From contig CAWIEI010000019.1 in the NCBI GenBank assembly GCA_963834965.1, positions 62,001 to 126,000 of the forward strand: a stretch of 64,000 nucleotides of DNA. Direction: 5' to 3'. The position numbers and the translations under genes are program-made. Of this stretch, positions 10,001-18,396 are shown one piece after another. Position 1 is the first letter of the stretch; each line of letters opens with the position of its first letter. The DNA is from Fodinibacter sp963834965. GTDB lineage: Bacteria; Actinomycetota; Actinomycetes; Actinomycetales; Dermatophilaceae. The notes under the pieces were generated by a model. It was not told where the DNA came from, did not search any database, and was given only the letters and a program-made list of their open reading frames with translations.

Positions 10001-13000
10001 CGTCGTCGCCCAGGACCGAGATGAAGTTCTGGCCGGCGAGGATCTTGGCGACGTTGTCGTCGTCGAAGGTCTGCTCGGTGCCGGGCAGACCGAGGGCCGC
10101 ACCCGAGATCACCACGGGCTCGAGGGCCGGCGGTTCGGCCCGCCGGGCCGGCTCGGGAGCCGGCGTCGGGGCCGGAGCCGGTGGCGCAGTCGGCTGTGCT
10201 GCAGGGGCGCCCGTCCTCCCGTACAGGTGCATGCCCTTCTCGAGCACGTCGGCGAAGAGCAGCCCCAGCTCACGGATGGTGTCGTCACCGGGGGCGTCCG
10301 GGGCTGCGGCACTCCGGGGCTTGGATGCCGGTGCCGCGTCGCTGGCCGCCGGGGCGGCGGCCGCGGGAGCCACGGGAGCCACGGAGACCGCGGCAGACCC
10401 GACGGGGACCGTCGGGGTCTCGTGCCGGTCCAGGCCGATGCCGGCCGCGTAGAGCCCGCACAGGGCCTGGTTGAATGCCACGTCGTCTGCCACCTTCGGG
10501 TGGTTGGTGAAGAGCGCGACGACGTCGTCGTGCTCGGAGCCGAGGACGTCCTCGACGAAGCCGTGCAGTGCCTTCTTCGGACCGACCTCGACGAAGACCC
10601 GAGCGCCCGCCGCATAGAGGGTCTGCAGGCCCTTGACGAACTGCACGGGCGAGGCGATCTGCCGCCCGGCGTACTCCAGGACCGTCTCTGCCGTGGCGCC
10701 CTGGGGGTAGAAGTCACCCGTCACGTTGGCGACGACCGGCTTCGTCGGAGGCTTGAGGTCGAGTCGCCGCAGCGCGTCGACGAAGGGTCCGGACGCGGGG
10801 GCGACGATCGAGGTGTGGAAGGCGTGGCTGACCGGGATGCGCGTGGCGGTGAAGCCCTCGGCGGTGAAGCGCTCGACGATCCGCTCGACGGCGTCGGTCG
10901 CGCCGCCGACGACGGCCTGGCTCATGCTGTTGATGTTCGCGATGACGACGTACCCGTCGGCCGAGTCGACGACCCGCTGGATGTCGGCCATCGGGGCGAA
11001 GACGGCCGCCATCGCGCCGTTGTCCGCCATCGACACCTTGGTCATCTCGCGACCCCGGGCACTGACGGCCTCGAGGGCGCTCGGGAGGGTGAGCGCGCCG
11101 GCGGCCACGAGGGCGCCGTACTCACCCAGGCTGTGGCCCATGACCATGTCCGGCTGCACGCCGTACGCGTCGAGCAGCCGGGTGAGGGCGATGTCGACGG
11201 CCAGCACCGCGGGCTGGGTGATCTCGGTCTGCATCAGCTGCGCGTTGAGCGTCTTGACCGCCGCCGGATCGTCGCCGTCGACGAAGATGAACGACGTCAG
11301 GGGGCGCCCCAGGAGTGGCGTCATCACCCGGTCCGCCTCGTCGAACGTCGCCGTCACCACCGGCTCCTGGGCAGCCAGGGACTTCAGCATGTTGACGTAC
11401 TGGGACCCCTGCCCGGTGTAGAGGAAGGCGGTCAGGGGCGCCGGGCCTCGCCCGAGGAAGATGCCCTGCTGGCGCAGCAGCCGGAACGCCGCGGGGTTGC
11501 CCGAGGCGAAGGCGTTGGCGAGCTTGGTCAGCTTCGTGGTGAGGTCGGCGGCGTCGGTGTGGTCGACGGCGACCCGGACCGCGGCAGCGGCGAGCGCCGG
11601 GTCCGGAGCGGTGCGCGGGGGCATGACGCCGCTACGGGCTCGTGCGAGGGCAGCCTGCACCTGCGACGCGAGGTCGGCGTCGTCGCGGCCACCGAGGACG
11701 AGGGCGCCTCGCAGCGGCGCCTTCCCCGCGGCAGCGGACGCGCCCGCCCCGGCCTCCTCGGCGGCCACGCCCGGGATGCCGGCGGACGCGAAGCTCTTCG
11801 CCGGCGGGCGGTGGCGACCCGGCACGTGCTCCTCGACGACGACGTGGAAGTTCGTGCCACCGAACCCGAAAGCGCTGACACCCCCGCGGCGCACGTCGTT
11901 GGCGGGCTGCGCCCAGGGGCGCAGCTCGGTGTTGACGGCGAACGGCAGGGTGTCCCAGTCGACGTTGGGGTTGGGGTCGACGAAGTGCAGGCTCGGCGGG
12001 TGCTGCTTGTCGTGGAGCGACCGCACCATCTTGAACAGTCCGGCGGCACCGGCGGCGGCCTTGAGGTGACCGATGTTGGACTTGACCGAACCGAGGGCGA
12101 TCGAGCGGGGAGCGGCTCCCGAGGCGCCGAAGACCGCGGCGAGACTGGTCAGCTCGGAGGCGTCCCCCACCCGCGTCGAGGTGCCGTGGGCCTCCACGGA
12201 CCCGGCCGTCGAGGGGTCGACCCCGGCGCGCTCCCAGGCACGCTGGACGGCGAGCTGCTGGCCCACCGGGTTCGGCGCGGTGATTCCCTTGCCCTTGCCG
12301 TCCGAGGAACCGCCGATGCCGAGGATGACCGAGTAGATGCGGTCCCCGTCGCGCTCGGCGTCCTCGAGCCGCTTGAGCACGAACATTGCGGCACCCTCAC
12401 CCATGACGAAGCCGTCGGCCCCCGCGTCGAACGGCCGGGTACCGGTGGCCGAGAGCGCGCCGATCTTGCAGAACTTCACGTAGGCGTCCACGCCCATGTT
12501 GCGGTCGAGGCCGCCGGTGACGACGGCGTCGAACTGGTGGTCGACGAGGCCGGTGACGGCCGAGTTCAGGGCAGCGAGACCGGAGGCGCACGCGGCATCC
12601 GTGGTGAAGTTCATCCCGCGCAGGTTGAACAGGTTCGCGACCCGGCCGGCGATCACGTTTGCGAGCTCGCCCGGCATGGTGTCCTCGGTGATGCTGAAGA
12701 CGTTGTCGAGGTAGCCGCGCCGCGTCTCCTCGACGATGCGGTCACGGGTCTCCGGGGTGAGCGTGGCCAGCGTCGCCGACTGCTCGAGGCGTCGCAGCAT
12801 CTCCGGGAAGCGGATCCGCATGCTCGACTGGTAGTGCTTCTCGCCGCCCAGGGCATTGCCCAGGATCACTGCGACCCGGTCGTTGTCGACCGGCCAGGCC
12901 GGCCAGCCGGCATCGGTCAACGCCGCCCGTGCTGCGGAGATCGCCCAGCGCTGGCCCTCGTCCATCTGCGCCGCGACCATGGGAGGCACCGGCAGCCGCC

Positions 13001-13238
13001 ACGGGACCGGGCTCCAGTCGAACTCGCGCACCCAGCCACCGATCGTGCTGTACGTCTTGTCCGGGACGCTGTGGTCCTCGTCGTAGTAGAGGGCTCGGTC
13101 CCACCGGTCGTCCGGCGTCTGCGAGATCGAGTACCTACCGCTGGTGATGTTTCGCCAGAACGCGTCCCCGTCGGGTGCGTCGGGCATGATCGCCGACAGG
13201 CCGACAACGGCGACGGGGTGGCTCTCGTGGTGCGTCAT
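4005..13238 (-). CDS. PUFA-synthase-like type I megasynthase, KS-AT-KS-ACPx5-KR-DH
   Basis: A 3077-residue multidomain lipid/polyketide synthase. KS1 (about 5-430) has DAACAS (Cys217), HGTST (His351) and NIGH (His391). The AT (about 570-870) has GHSLGEYG (Ser703) and HAFH, the malonyl-type signature. KS2 (about 1010-1500) has NAACAST (Cys1289), SHETYTPA and GFTGHAMG, so it keeps a C-H-H set. Five tandem ACPs follow, each with LGVDTVKQ (Thr1706, 1812, 1934, 2046, 2158). The KR has VTGAAGSI and Tyr2669 in TDYAAAN. The C-terminal hotdog DH has DHRIDGTPVLP (His2807), while the usual second-motif Asp appears to be Glu. No ER or thioesterase is seen. Tandem ACPs, paired KSs and the motifs resemble Pfa-type secondary lipid synthases. 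Start: ATG at 13238, just before the KS; upstream frame is open but unlike protein. Product unknown. Confidence 0.93.
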   Translation of the reverse strand: MTHHESHPVAVVGLSAIMPDAPDGDAFWRNITSGRYSISQTPDDRWDRALYYDEDHSVPDKTYSTIGGWVREFDWSPVPWRLPVPPMVAAQMDEGQRWAISAARAALTDAGWPAWPVDNDRVAVILGNALGGEKHYQSSMRIRFPEMLRRLEQSATLATLTPETRDRIVEETRRGYLDNVFSITEDTMPGELANVIAGRVANLFNLRGMNFTTDAACASGLAALNSAVTGLVDHQFDAVVTGGLDRNMGVDAYVKFCKIGALSATGTRPFDAGADGFVMGEGAAMFVLKRLEDAERDGDRIYSVILGIGGSSDGKGKGITAPNPVGQQLAVQRAWERAGVDPSTAGSVEAHGTSTRVGDASELTSLAAVFGASGAAPRSIALGSVKSNIGHLKAAAGAAGLFKMVRSLHDKQHPPSLHFVDPNPNVDWDTLPFAVNTELRPWAQPANDVRRGGVSAFGFGGTNFHVVVEEHVPGRHRPPAKSFASAGIPGVAAEEAGAGASAAAGKAPLRGALVLGGRDDADLASQVQAALARARSGVMPPRTAPDPALAAAAVRVAVDHTDAADLTTKLTKLANAFASGNPAAFRLLRQQGIFLGRGPAPLTAFLYTGQGSQYVNMLKSLAAQEPVVTATFDEADRVMTPLLGRPLTSFIFVDGDDPAAVKTLNAQLMQTEITQPAVLAVDIALTRLLDAYGVQPDMVMGHSLGEYGALVAAGALTLPSALEAVSARGREMTKVSMADNGAMAAVFAPMADIQRVVDSADGYVVIANINSMSQAVVGGATDAVERIVERFTAEGFTATRIPVSHAFHTSIVAPASGPFVDALRRLDLKPPTKPVVANVTGDFYPQGATAETVLEYAGRQIASPVQFVKGLQTLYAAGARVFVEVGPKKALHGFVEDVLGSEHDDVVALFTNHPKVADDVAFNQALCGLYAAGIGLDRHETPTVPVGSAAVSVAPVAPAAAAPAASDAAPASKPRSAAAPDAPGDDTIRELGLLFADVLEKGMHLYGRTGAPAAQPTAPPAPAPTPAPEPARRAEPPALEPVVISGAALGLPGTEQTFDDDNVAKILAGQNFISVLGDDARRRMADMRITRLVKDATSGAGSFATIDDPADVIKLAGVHAPLDVVEQFGVDKARDEALDTTTRLAIGAGFDAMRDAGIPLVMSYKTTTLGTQLPDRWGLPEALRDETGVIFASAFPGYDRFAEAVEGYALDRGRREGLLAVEGLRARMSDDDPAAAEVEALAAELREALGSEPYQFDRRFLFRALSMGHSQFAEIIGARGPNTQVNAACASTTQALSLAEDWIRAGRCRRVVVVSADDATGEHLLPWVTAGFLASGAAATDGRVEDAATPFDRRRHGMIVGAGAAAFVVESADAARERGIQPIAEALATITANSAFHGSRLDVQHICDVMEALVREAEGRGVDRREIAARMMFVSHETYTPARGGSAAAEINALRRVFGPAASQIVITNTKGFTGHAMGAGIEDVVALKALETGIVPPVPNYQEPDPDLGTLNLSRGGQYPVEYALRLAAGFGSQVAMSLLRWTPVPDGRRRAPGELGYAYRVVDQGAWQRWLDRLAGQTGSRLEVDRRRLRVIDTGPATLPVERSGHVPVPYADRLTPTAGFALAAAAPAAIAPPASPAPESAPSPVIPVQQPAPVGASATPEPPAPAGGDVLAVVTDIVAEMTGYPADLLDPDLDLEADLGVDTVKQAEVFAAVRERWGLERDDDLRLRDFPTLNHVAGWVRGRLGVAAVGSPASASPVLAATPRPFGEDDAGGDPVLATVTQIVAEMTGYPADLLGADLDLEADLGVDTVKQAEVFAAVRTQWDLERDDNLQLREFPTLNHVAAWVRKRLGVAAPAPAQSFSATAPDQAAAGAPTAPVATPPALAEPVEPAAPAVDEYLDVVTGIVAEMTGYPADLLDPDLDLEADLGVDTVKQAEVFAAVRARWNLERDDTLQLREFPTLNHVAGWVRTKLGVPEAAAAAAASQPATTPTATTPTATIPTTDAVSSDPILDVVTGIVAEMTGYPADLLDPDLDLEADLGVDTVKQAEVFAAVRSQWNLERDDTLQLREFPTLNHVAGWVRTKLGVPEAAAAAAASQPATTPTATTPTATIPTTDAVSSDPILDVVTGIVAEMTGYPADLLDPDLDLEADLGVDTVKQAEVFAAVRSQWNLERDDTLQLREFPTLNHVAGWVRTKLGTTNDAQVASATPNAGTTDSAAAVAPHTVTGDLDAVDALPRRVPVPSLRPAADQCLPTGVSLAGARVVVMRDEGGVGDALVKRLHKAGATALVLDPGTPTDDVLAHLEQWCAEGPVSGVYWLAALDDEGDLTAYDLPTWHEALRRRVKVLYATMRRLWDDGAFLVSATRLGGYHGYSAAGAASALGGAVTGFTKSYKKERPGALVKAVDLPVDRKTAAVADLLIEETLRDPGCVEIGRVDGRRFGIALLEQPFPARGSDGAADTDTEAGMPLTSDSVVLVTGAAGSIVSAITADLAVASGGTFHLLDLTPAPDRADPDIAAFRTEPASLKGTIAARLKERGEKPTPVLIDRELAHVERLEAALTCIEAVEAAGGTAHYYAVDLTDAAAVGSVMDQVRERSGRVDVLLHAAGVEISRNLPEKEPREFDLVFDVKTTGWFNVWQAARTMEVGAVVAFSSVAGRFGNNGQTDYAAANDLLCKVVSSLRAIRPQTRGLALDWTAWGGIGMATRGSIPKIMEMAGVQVLPPEAGVAWIRRELTASPFSGEVVVAGALGMMATEYHETGGVDADAVREQHPFGPMVGDLTVSVHDGVVSRVTLDPAEQGFLTDHRIDGTPVLPGVMGMEAFAEVAGLVAPAGYRVGGVEDVGFLAPVKFYRDEPRTLTVAAVTAPDPEGGDDLVAHCTLTAQRLLPGSSDPVRTTHFTGRVRLTGSAVEEERSDLDRATHEPVVDAAQVYRFYFHGPAYQVVEAAWRDGDGSTARLPERLPEDRQPSDAPLALAPRLVELCFQTAGLWEAAQEDRLALPMSVGRVRVLLDPATATAPLVAHAEAHGGHVDALVVDDEGRVVVRLDGYTTVPLPGGVPDDVRGPLQAAFEPGTPA
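6645..7316. repeat. Two near-identical 336-bp tandem repeats encoding ACP4 and ACP5
   Basis: Units 6645-6980 and 6981-7316 match almost base for base; the one difference I see is near 6750 (ctccgcc against ctcggcc). The next unit, from 7317, matches for its first part and then diverges (ttccagcgtgcg against ttccactgcgag). The unit covers one ACP plus the Ala/Thr-rich linker. This is recent duplication or gene conversion within the megasynthase gene. Confidence 0.9.
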
Positions 13239-13311
13239 GGTGAGGTCCGAATCGGTGTGGTGGTGCGAGGGCGAGGGTGGGGTGGTCGAGGTGCGCAGGG
13301 CCGTGCCGCGG

Positions 13312-15048
13312 TCAGGACGGGGTGCGGTCGTACAGCACGTCCGCCACGAGACCCATGTCTGCGACGAGACCCGCCTGGGCGGCCCGGATCGCAGCAGCCG
13401 GGATGCCGTCGAGACCGGCGAGCACGGGGCTGTTCGCCTCCAGCGCGCCGGCGACCCACCGGGAACCGTCGAGGGCGACCTTCTGGGCGGCCTCACGGGC
13501 GAAGACCCGCGACATCGCGGCGAGGGCGTCACCGGTGAAGCGGGTCGGGGACTTCTCGAAGCGCCGGCCCGCCATCGCCCGGTCCGCCGCCTGGGCGAAC
13601 ACCACCGCGGTCTCGGTCGCGGCGACGAGCTCGCCGATCCGGAAGAGGATGTGCTGGTTGCGGGTGAGGCGCCCCACCCGGCAGCAGTCGAGGACGGCCG
13701 CGAGGGCCGTCGCAGCCAGCGAGGCGGCGTCGGCGCCGACGAGCGGGTTCCGGGCGTGCAGCGACGCCATCTCGGCGGCCAGGTCGACGTAGTGGCGGCC
13801 ACTGGTCTTCAGGTGCTGCTGCCAGCGGCCCCGGGCGATGGTCATCTCCATGATCTCCGAGGTGCCCTCGTAGATCGTCGTGATGCGCACGTCCCGGCGG
13901 ATCTTCTCCACGACGTAGGGGCGGGTGTAGCCGTAGCCGCCGTGGGCCTGGATCGCCGCGTCGGCGGCGGCGTTCCCGGCCTCGGTGGCCACGTACTTGG
14001 CGATGGCACCCTCGGTGTTCATGGCGCCGTTGTCGCCCAGACCGCGGTCGAGCCGGTCGGCGGTGTCCTCCATATAGGCGCGGGCGGCCTCGAGGCGCAC
14101 GGCGTGCGGGACGATGAGCTTGTGCGTGAAGCCCTGCTTCTCGCTGAGTGGGCCGCCGCCCTGCTCGCGCTGCGTGGAGTAGGCGATGGCGCGGTCGAGA
14201 GCCTCCCAGCCGCCGCCCAGGCCGAATGCCGCGACCATCAGGCGGGTGTAGCCGAAGACCTGCTGGGCCTGGACCAGCCCGAGCCCGCCGCGCGTGCCGA
14301 CGAGGTTGCCGGCGGGCACCTCGACGTCGTCGAGGAAGAGGGATGCCGTGTTGGACAGTCGCAGCCCGTGCTTGTCCTCCGGGGTGCCGCTCGTGAAGCC
14401 GGGGGTGTCCTTGGCGACGACGAACCAGGCCGGCCCCTCGGGTGTCGCGGCGAGGATGGTGCAGTAGTCGGCGATGGAGCCGTTGGAGATCCATTGCTTG
14501 CGGCCGTTGAGCCGGTATCCCGTGACGGTGCCGTCGTCGTCGGTGACCGGGGTGGCGGTCGTCGTCATCGCGCCGAGGTCGGAGCCGGCATCCGGCTCGG
14601 TGGCCCCGTAGGCGAACACGACACCCTGCTCGGCGATGGCCCCGAGCCACTGGTGCTTCTGCTCCTCGGTGGCCCCGACGACGATGGGGTCCGACCCGAG
14701 GAAGGTCGCGAACACGGCTGTGGCGAGGCCGATGTCCTTGCGTGCCATCACCTCACAGACCCGGTAGGAGTCGAAGGCGTTGCCGTCCATCCCACCGTAC
14801 TGCTCGGGGATGAATACCAGCTGCACACCGAGGGTCATCGGGTCGGACATGGCCCGCACGATGTCCTCGGGGCAGCGGTCCTCGTGGTCGAGCTCGAGCT
14901 GGAGGTCAGGTGAGAGCGCGCCCTCCACGAAGTCGTTGAGCGCCTCGATCATGAGGTTCAGGCTCGGCAGGTCGAGCCCTGCTCCGCCGAAGTGGCCGTC
15001 CGGGTCTGTGGTGGTCTGCGCGGGGTCGGTCGTGGCGGTGTCGGGCAT
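13312..15048 (-). CDS. Acyl-CoA dehydrogenase family flavoprotein
   Basis: A 578-residue acyl-CoA dehydrogenase: N-terminal helical domain, middle beta domain (YGATEPDAGSD, then QWISNGSIADY) and C-terminal helical domain with the catalytic-base motif TTIYEGTSEIMEM. It has a roughly 190-residue C-terminal extension beyond the roughly 380-residue core, as in the longer fatty-acid-oxidation members. FAD enzymes of this family make trans-2-enoyl-CoA and pass electrons to ETF. It lies directly after the EtfD-like gene, and ETF itself is encoded further up the same strand. The ATG at 15048 is preceded by AGGA; a GTG at 15060 overlapping the upstream stop (GTGA) is an alternative start. Whether it serves beta-oxidation or desaturates products of the adjacent megasynthase cannot be told from sequence. 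Confidence 0.93.
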   Translation of the reverse strand: MPDTATTDPAQTTTDPDGHFGGAGLDLPSLNLMIEALNDFVEGALSPDLQLELDHEDRCPEDIVRAMSDPMTLGVQLVFIPEQYGGMDGNAFDSYRVCEVMARKDIGLATAVFATFLGSDPIVVGATEEQKHQWLGAIAEQGVVFAYGATEPDAGSDLGAMTTTATPVTDDDGTVTGYRLNGRKQWISNGSIADYCTILAATPEGPAWFVVAKDTPGFTSGTPEDKHGLRLSNTASLFLDDVEVPAGNLVGTRGGLGLVQAQQVFGYTRLMVAAFGLGGGWEALDRAIAYSTQREQGGGPLSEKQGFTHKLIVPHAVRLEAARAYMEDTADRLDRGLGDNGAMNTEGAIAKYVATEAGNAAADAAIQAHGGYGYTRPYVVEKIRRDVRITTIYEGTSEIMEMTIARGRWQQHLKTSGRHYVDLAAEMASLHARNPLVGADAASLAATALAAVLDCCRVGRLTRNQHILFRIGELVAATETAVVFAQAADRAMAGRRFEKSPTRFTGDALAAMSRVFAREAAQKVALDGSRWVAGALEANSPVLAGLDGIPAAAIRAAQAGLVADMGLVADVLYDRTPS

Positions 15049-15056
15049 CGTGGTCC

Positions 15057-17282
15057 TCACAAGGGGTCAGGCGTGGGTGTGGTGGCGGCCTCGGGCGGCG
15101 CGGGGTGGTCGAGGTCGGGTCGCACCGAGCGCAGCAGCACCTCGGCGATGTCGAGCACCTCGACGGACTCGTCTGCTGCGCCCTCCATCGCGCGCTGTGC
15201 GACGCCGTCGGAGAGCATGGTCACGCAGAACGGGCAGGCTGCGGTGACGAGGTCGGGCGAGAGAGCGAGGGCCTCGTCGGTGCGGTTGAGGTTGATCCGG
15301 GTGCCGAGGTCCTCGTCCATCCACATCCGCGCTCCGCCGGCACCGCAGCAGAAGGACTCCTCGCGGTGACGTGGCATCTCGGTGAGCGTGAGGCCGGGCA
15401 CCGACCCGAGAACCTCGCGCGGGGCGGCGAAGACCCGGTTGTGCCGGCCGAGGTAGCACGGGTCGTGGTAGGTCACCGACTCAGCAACCGGGGCCACCGG
15501 CACGAGCCGGTGGTCGGCCACGAGCTGCGAGAGCAGGGTGGTGTGGTGCACCACCTCGTAGTGACCGCCGACCTGCGGGTACTCGTTGCGCAGGGTGTTG
15601 AAGCAGTGCGCGCACGTGACGACGATTCGCCGGGCTCCGGCCTCGTTGAGCACGTCGACGTTCTTCTGGGCGAGCATCTGGAAGAGGTACTCGTGCCCCA
15701 TCCGGCGGGCGGGGTCGCCGGTGCAGGACTCGGCGTCGCCGAGCACCATGAACTCGACCCCGGCCTCGTGCAACAGGGTCGCCACGGCTCGCGCGGTCTT
15801 CTGGGCCCCCTCGTCGAGGGCGCCGGCGCAGCCGACCCAGTAGAGGTACTCGACGTCGTCGGGGATGGTGGTCCCCCCGTCGGCGCCGAGCACGCGCACG
15901 TCGAAGTCGAGCGGTTCGGCCCACTTCAGGCGCTGCGACACCCCGCGCCCCCACGGGTCGGACGCGTGCTCGAGGTTGCTGAGCATGATTCCGGCCTCCT
16001 CGGGGAAGGCCGACTCCATGAGCACCTGGTAGCGCCGCATGTCGATGATGTGGTCGACGTGCTCGATGTCGACGGGGCACTGCTCCACGCACGCGCCGCA
16101 GGTGGTGCACGACCACAGCACGTCGTTGTCGATGACGGCGCCCGGACCGGTGGGCTGGTATGCCGTGAGCGGGTTGTCGTGCGCGTATCCGGTGTCGCCC
16201 ACGAGCGTCACGGATGCGACGTCCCGCAGGGGCGCGTCGAGCCCGTCGCGGGCCTCCTCCGCGGCGGTGAGCCACGGGCCCTTCGCGAGGGCGTGGTCGC
16301 GCAGGGTCATCATGAGCAGCTTCGGCGACAGCGGCTTGTCGGTGTTCCACGCGGGGCACTGGCTCTGGCAGCGGCCGCACTCGGTGCAGGTGCCGAAGTC
16401 GAGCAGACCCTTCCACGTGAAGTCCTCGACGTTGCCCACGCCCATCAGGTCGTCCTCGCCCGGGTCGTCGAAGTCGACCGCCTTGCCGTTGGAGGACATC
16501 GGCAGCAGGGCCCCGAGGGCGCGGGGCCGGCGGGCCAGGGCGACGTTGGGCAGCGAGAAGACGATGTGCAGGTGCTTGCTGTAGGTGACGAACACCGTGA
16601 ACCCGAGCAGCACGGCCAGGGCGAGCAGCAGTGCGACGGTCTCGATGACCTCGTTGGCGGTCTGGCCCAGGGGCTCCAGCAGCGAGGCGAACCACTGCGA
16701 GACGAAGGCGCCGCGCAGGTAGGGCAGGGTGTCGGTGGTGTTCACCTCCTGCGCGTTGATCTGGGCCCCCCTGGACAGCAGGAGGGTCCAGACGACGTTG
16801 ACGATCATGAACAGGGTGAACCACGCTGCACCGAGGTGTGAACCGAAGAACCGCGACGAGCGTCCCTGCTCCTTGGGCGACTCACGGAGTCGGATAACGG
16901 TGAACGCGACGACAGCGAGCAGGCAGAAGACCGCGAAGAGGTCCTCGACGAAGCCGAGTGCCGGCCAGTTGCCGATGACGGGGATCTGGAAGGTCGGCGA
17001 GAACAGCGCGCCGTACCCCTCGATGATCGTCAGGACGAGGACGAGGAACCCCCAGAAGACGGCGAAGTGCGCCAGCCCCGGGGCGGTCCACTGCAGCAGC
17101 TTGCGCTGCCCGGCGACCTCGACGACCTCCGCGCGGGCGATGTCCCCGGTCTTCCCGATCCGGCCGGGCTCCACCGGCTGCGCAGACGCGCCGACGCGGT
17201 AGAGGAACCACAGGCGCCTGCCGGCGATCCCGAGCAGCACGACGGTCATGCCCACGCCGAGGACCACCCTGACGATCGCCAT
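15057..17282 (-). CDS. etfD: Membrane Fe-S oxidoreductase, EtfD-like ETF:menaquinone oxidoreductase
   Basis: A 741-residue protein: an N-terminal part with about six hydrophobic helices (NarI-like, residues 1-260), two 4Fe-4S motifs (CTECGRCQSQCP and CTTCGACVEQCP), then two CCG-type cysteine domains (ending near DPCYLGRH...CCGAGG and CPFC) as in heterodisulfide-reductase-like proteins. Mycobacterial EtfD has this build and carries electrons from ETF into the menaquinone pool. Placement directly after etfB-etfA fits that role. The start has an AAGGAG 8 bases upstream. Its stop overlaps a GTG start candidate of the acyl-CoA dehydrogenase. The symbol is by domain order and context, not by alignment. 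Confidence 0.85.
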   Translation of the reverse strand: MAIVRVVLGVGMTVVLLGIAGRRLWFLYRVGASAQPVEPGRIGKTGDIARAEVVEVAGQRKLLQWTAPGLAHFAVFWGFLVLVLTIIEGYGALFSPTFQIPVIGNWPALGFVEDLFAVFCLLAVVAFTVIRLRESPKEQGRSSRFFGSHLGAAWFTLFMIVNVVWTLLLSRGAQINAQEVNTTDTLPYLRGAFVSQWFASLLEPLGQTANEVIETVALLLALAVLLGFTVFVTYSKHLHIVFSLPNVALARRPRALGALLPMSSNGKAVDFDDPGEDDLMGVGNVEDFTWKGLLDFGTCTECGRCQSQCPAWNTDKPLSPKLLMMTLRDHALAKGPWLTAAEEARDGLDAPLRDVASVTLVGDTGYAHDNPLTAYQPTGPGAVIDNDVLWSCTTCGACVEQCPVDIEHVDHIIDMRRYQVLMESAFPEEAGIMLSNLEHASDPWGRGVSQRLKWAEPLDFDVRVLGADGGTTIPDDVEYLYWVGCAGALDEGAQKTARAVATLLHEAGVEFMVLGDAESCTGDPARRMGHEYLFQMLAQKNVDVLNEAGARRIVVTCAHCFNTLRNEYPQVGGHYEVVHHTTLLSQLVADHRLVPVAPVAESVTYHDPCYLGRHNRVFAAPREVLGSVPGLTLTEMPRHREESFCCGAGGARMWMDEDLGTRINLNRTDEALALSPDLVTAACPFCVTMLSDGVAQRAMEGAADESVEVLDIAEVLLRSVRPDLDHPAPPEAATTPTPDPL

Positions 17283-17297
17283 CGATCATGCTCCTTG

Positions 17298-17315
17298 TGG
17301 TGGTGGTGGTGGTGG
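17298..17315. repeat. (TGG)6 microsatellite
   Basis: Six TGG triplets (CCA on the transcribed strand) sit immediately upstream of the AAGGAG ribosome binding site of the EtfD-like gene. It is non-coding, so length change would alter only the leader. Confidence 0.8.
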
Positions 17316-17336
17316 GGCCCTCGGACAGGGACTGGC

Positions 17337-18299
17337 TCAGGCCCGACGCTTGCCGATCTCGTCGACGAGCGCAGGGAGGACGGCGTGGAGGTCTCCGACG
17401 ACGCCGAAGTCCGCGATCGCGAAGATGGGGGCCTTCGGGTCCTTGTTGACCGCGACGATCGTCTTGCTCGACTGCATCCCCGCGCGGTGCTGAATGGCCC
17501 CGGAGACGCCGGCGGCGATGTAGACGCTCGGGGCCACCGTCTTGCCGGTCTGCCCGATCTGGAGGTCGTGAGGTGCCCAGTGCAGGTCGCTGACGGCGCG
17601 GGTCACCCCGACGGCTCCACCGAGTGCGTCGGCCAGGGCCTCGATGACACCGAGGCCCGCCTCGGAGCCGACGCCGCGGCCACCCGCGACGATCACCGAA
17701 GCGTCCGCCAGGTCGGGGCGGGCACTGGTGGTCTTCGCCGTGCGACTGGTCACCGCCGCGCCTCTGGCACGGTCGCTGAACTCGACGTCGATGCTCTCGA
17801 CCCTCGGCTGCGCCGGAGCCGCCTGCGCCGTGACGGCGTTGGGCATGACCGTGATGACCGGGATGCCGCGGACGACCTCGGAGCGCACGTGGAAGGTGCC
17901 GGCGAAGACCGACTGGGTCGACGTGATCGTGCCTGCGTCGGCCACGACGTCGACGGCGTCGGTGACCAGACCGCTGTCCAGACGGACCGCCACGCGAGCG
18001 GCGACATCCTTGCCCTCGGGGCCGGAGGTGACCAGGATCGCGGCCGGCTCGACGCGCCGGGCGATCGTGACGACGGCCTCGGCCTTGGGGATGCTGAGGA
18101 ACTGCTCGATCTCCGGTGCGGACACGGCATAGACGGTCGTGGCGCCGTACTCCCCGAGCCGGGCGACGACATCGTCGGTGGCGTCGCCACAGATGATGGC
18201 GCTGGGCTCGCCGAGGCGGCGGGCGATGGTGAGCAGCTCGAGGGTGGCCTTGCGGACTCCGCTGGGGGTGAGCTCGGCGAGGACGAGGATCTCGGACAC
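17337..18299 (-). CDS. etfA: Electron transfer flavoprotein alpha subunit
   Basis: A 320-residue ETF alpha subunit. The N-terminal half is the AANH-like domain; the C-terminal FAD domain holds VAGGRGVGSEAG, SDLHWAPHDLQIGQTGKTVAPSVYIAAGVSG (quoted only in part as IGQTGKTV and GVSGAIQH) and VAVNKDP, the family signature. With EtfB it forms the FAD/AMP heterodimer that takes electrons from acyl-CoA dehydrogenases. The GTG start has TAGGAG seven bases upstream. It follows etfB with 97 bases between, and is followed by the membrane oxidoreductase, giving a complete path from acyl-CoA to quinone in one gene row. Confidence 0.96.
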   Translation of the reverse strand: MSEILVLAELTPSGVRKATLELLTIARRLGEPSAIICGDATDDVVARLGEYGATTVYAVSAPEIEQFLSIPKAEAVVTIARRVEPAAILVTSGPEGKDVAARVAVRLDSGLVTDAVDVVADAGTITSTQSVFAGTFHVRSEVVRGIPVITVMPNAVTAQAAPAQPRVESIDVEFSDRARGAAVTSRTAKTTSARPDLADASVIVAGGRGVGSEAGLGVIEALADALGGAVGVTRAVSDLHWAPHDLQIGQTGKTVAPSVYIAAGVSGAIQHRAGMQSSKTIVAVNKDPKAPIFAIADFGVVGDLHAVLPALVDEIGKRRA

Positions 18300-18396
18300 A
18301 GGGTCTCCTACCGGTGGGCGGGCGTGGGTGCGGCGGCGGGCGGCGTGGACCCCGACGTGGAGATGTGCGTGAGTGCGGGGGCGGTTCGGTGCACGG

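Noticed and set aside
8025..13538. A plus-strand open frame of about 1837 codons opposite the megasynthase
   Set aside because: It mirrors the strongly motif-supported minus-strand gene; its sequence is Gly/Arg/Asp/Val-rich without any domain. High GC keeps such antisense frames open.
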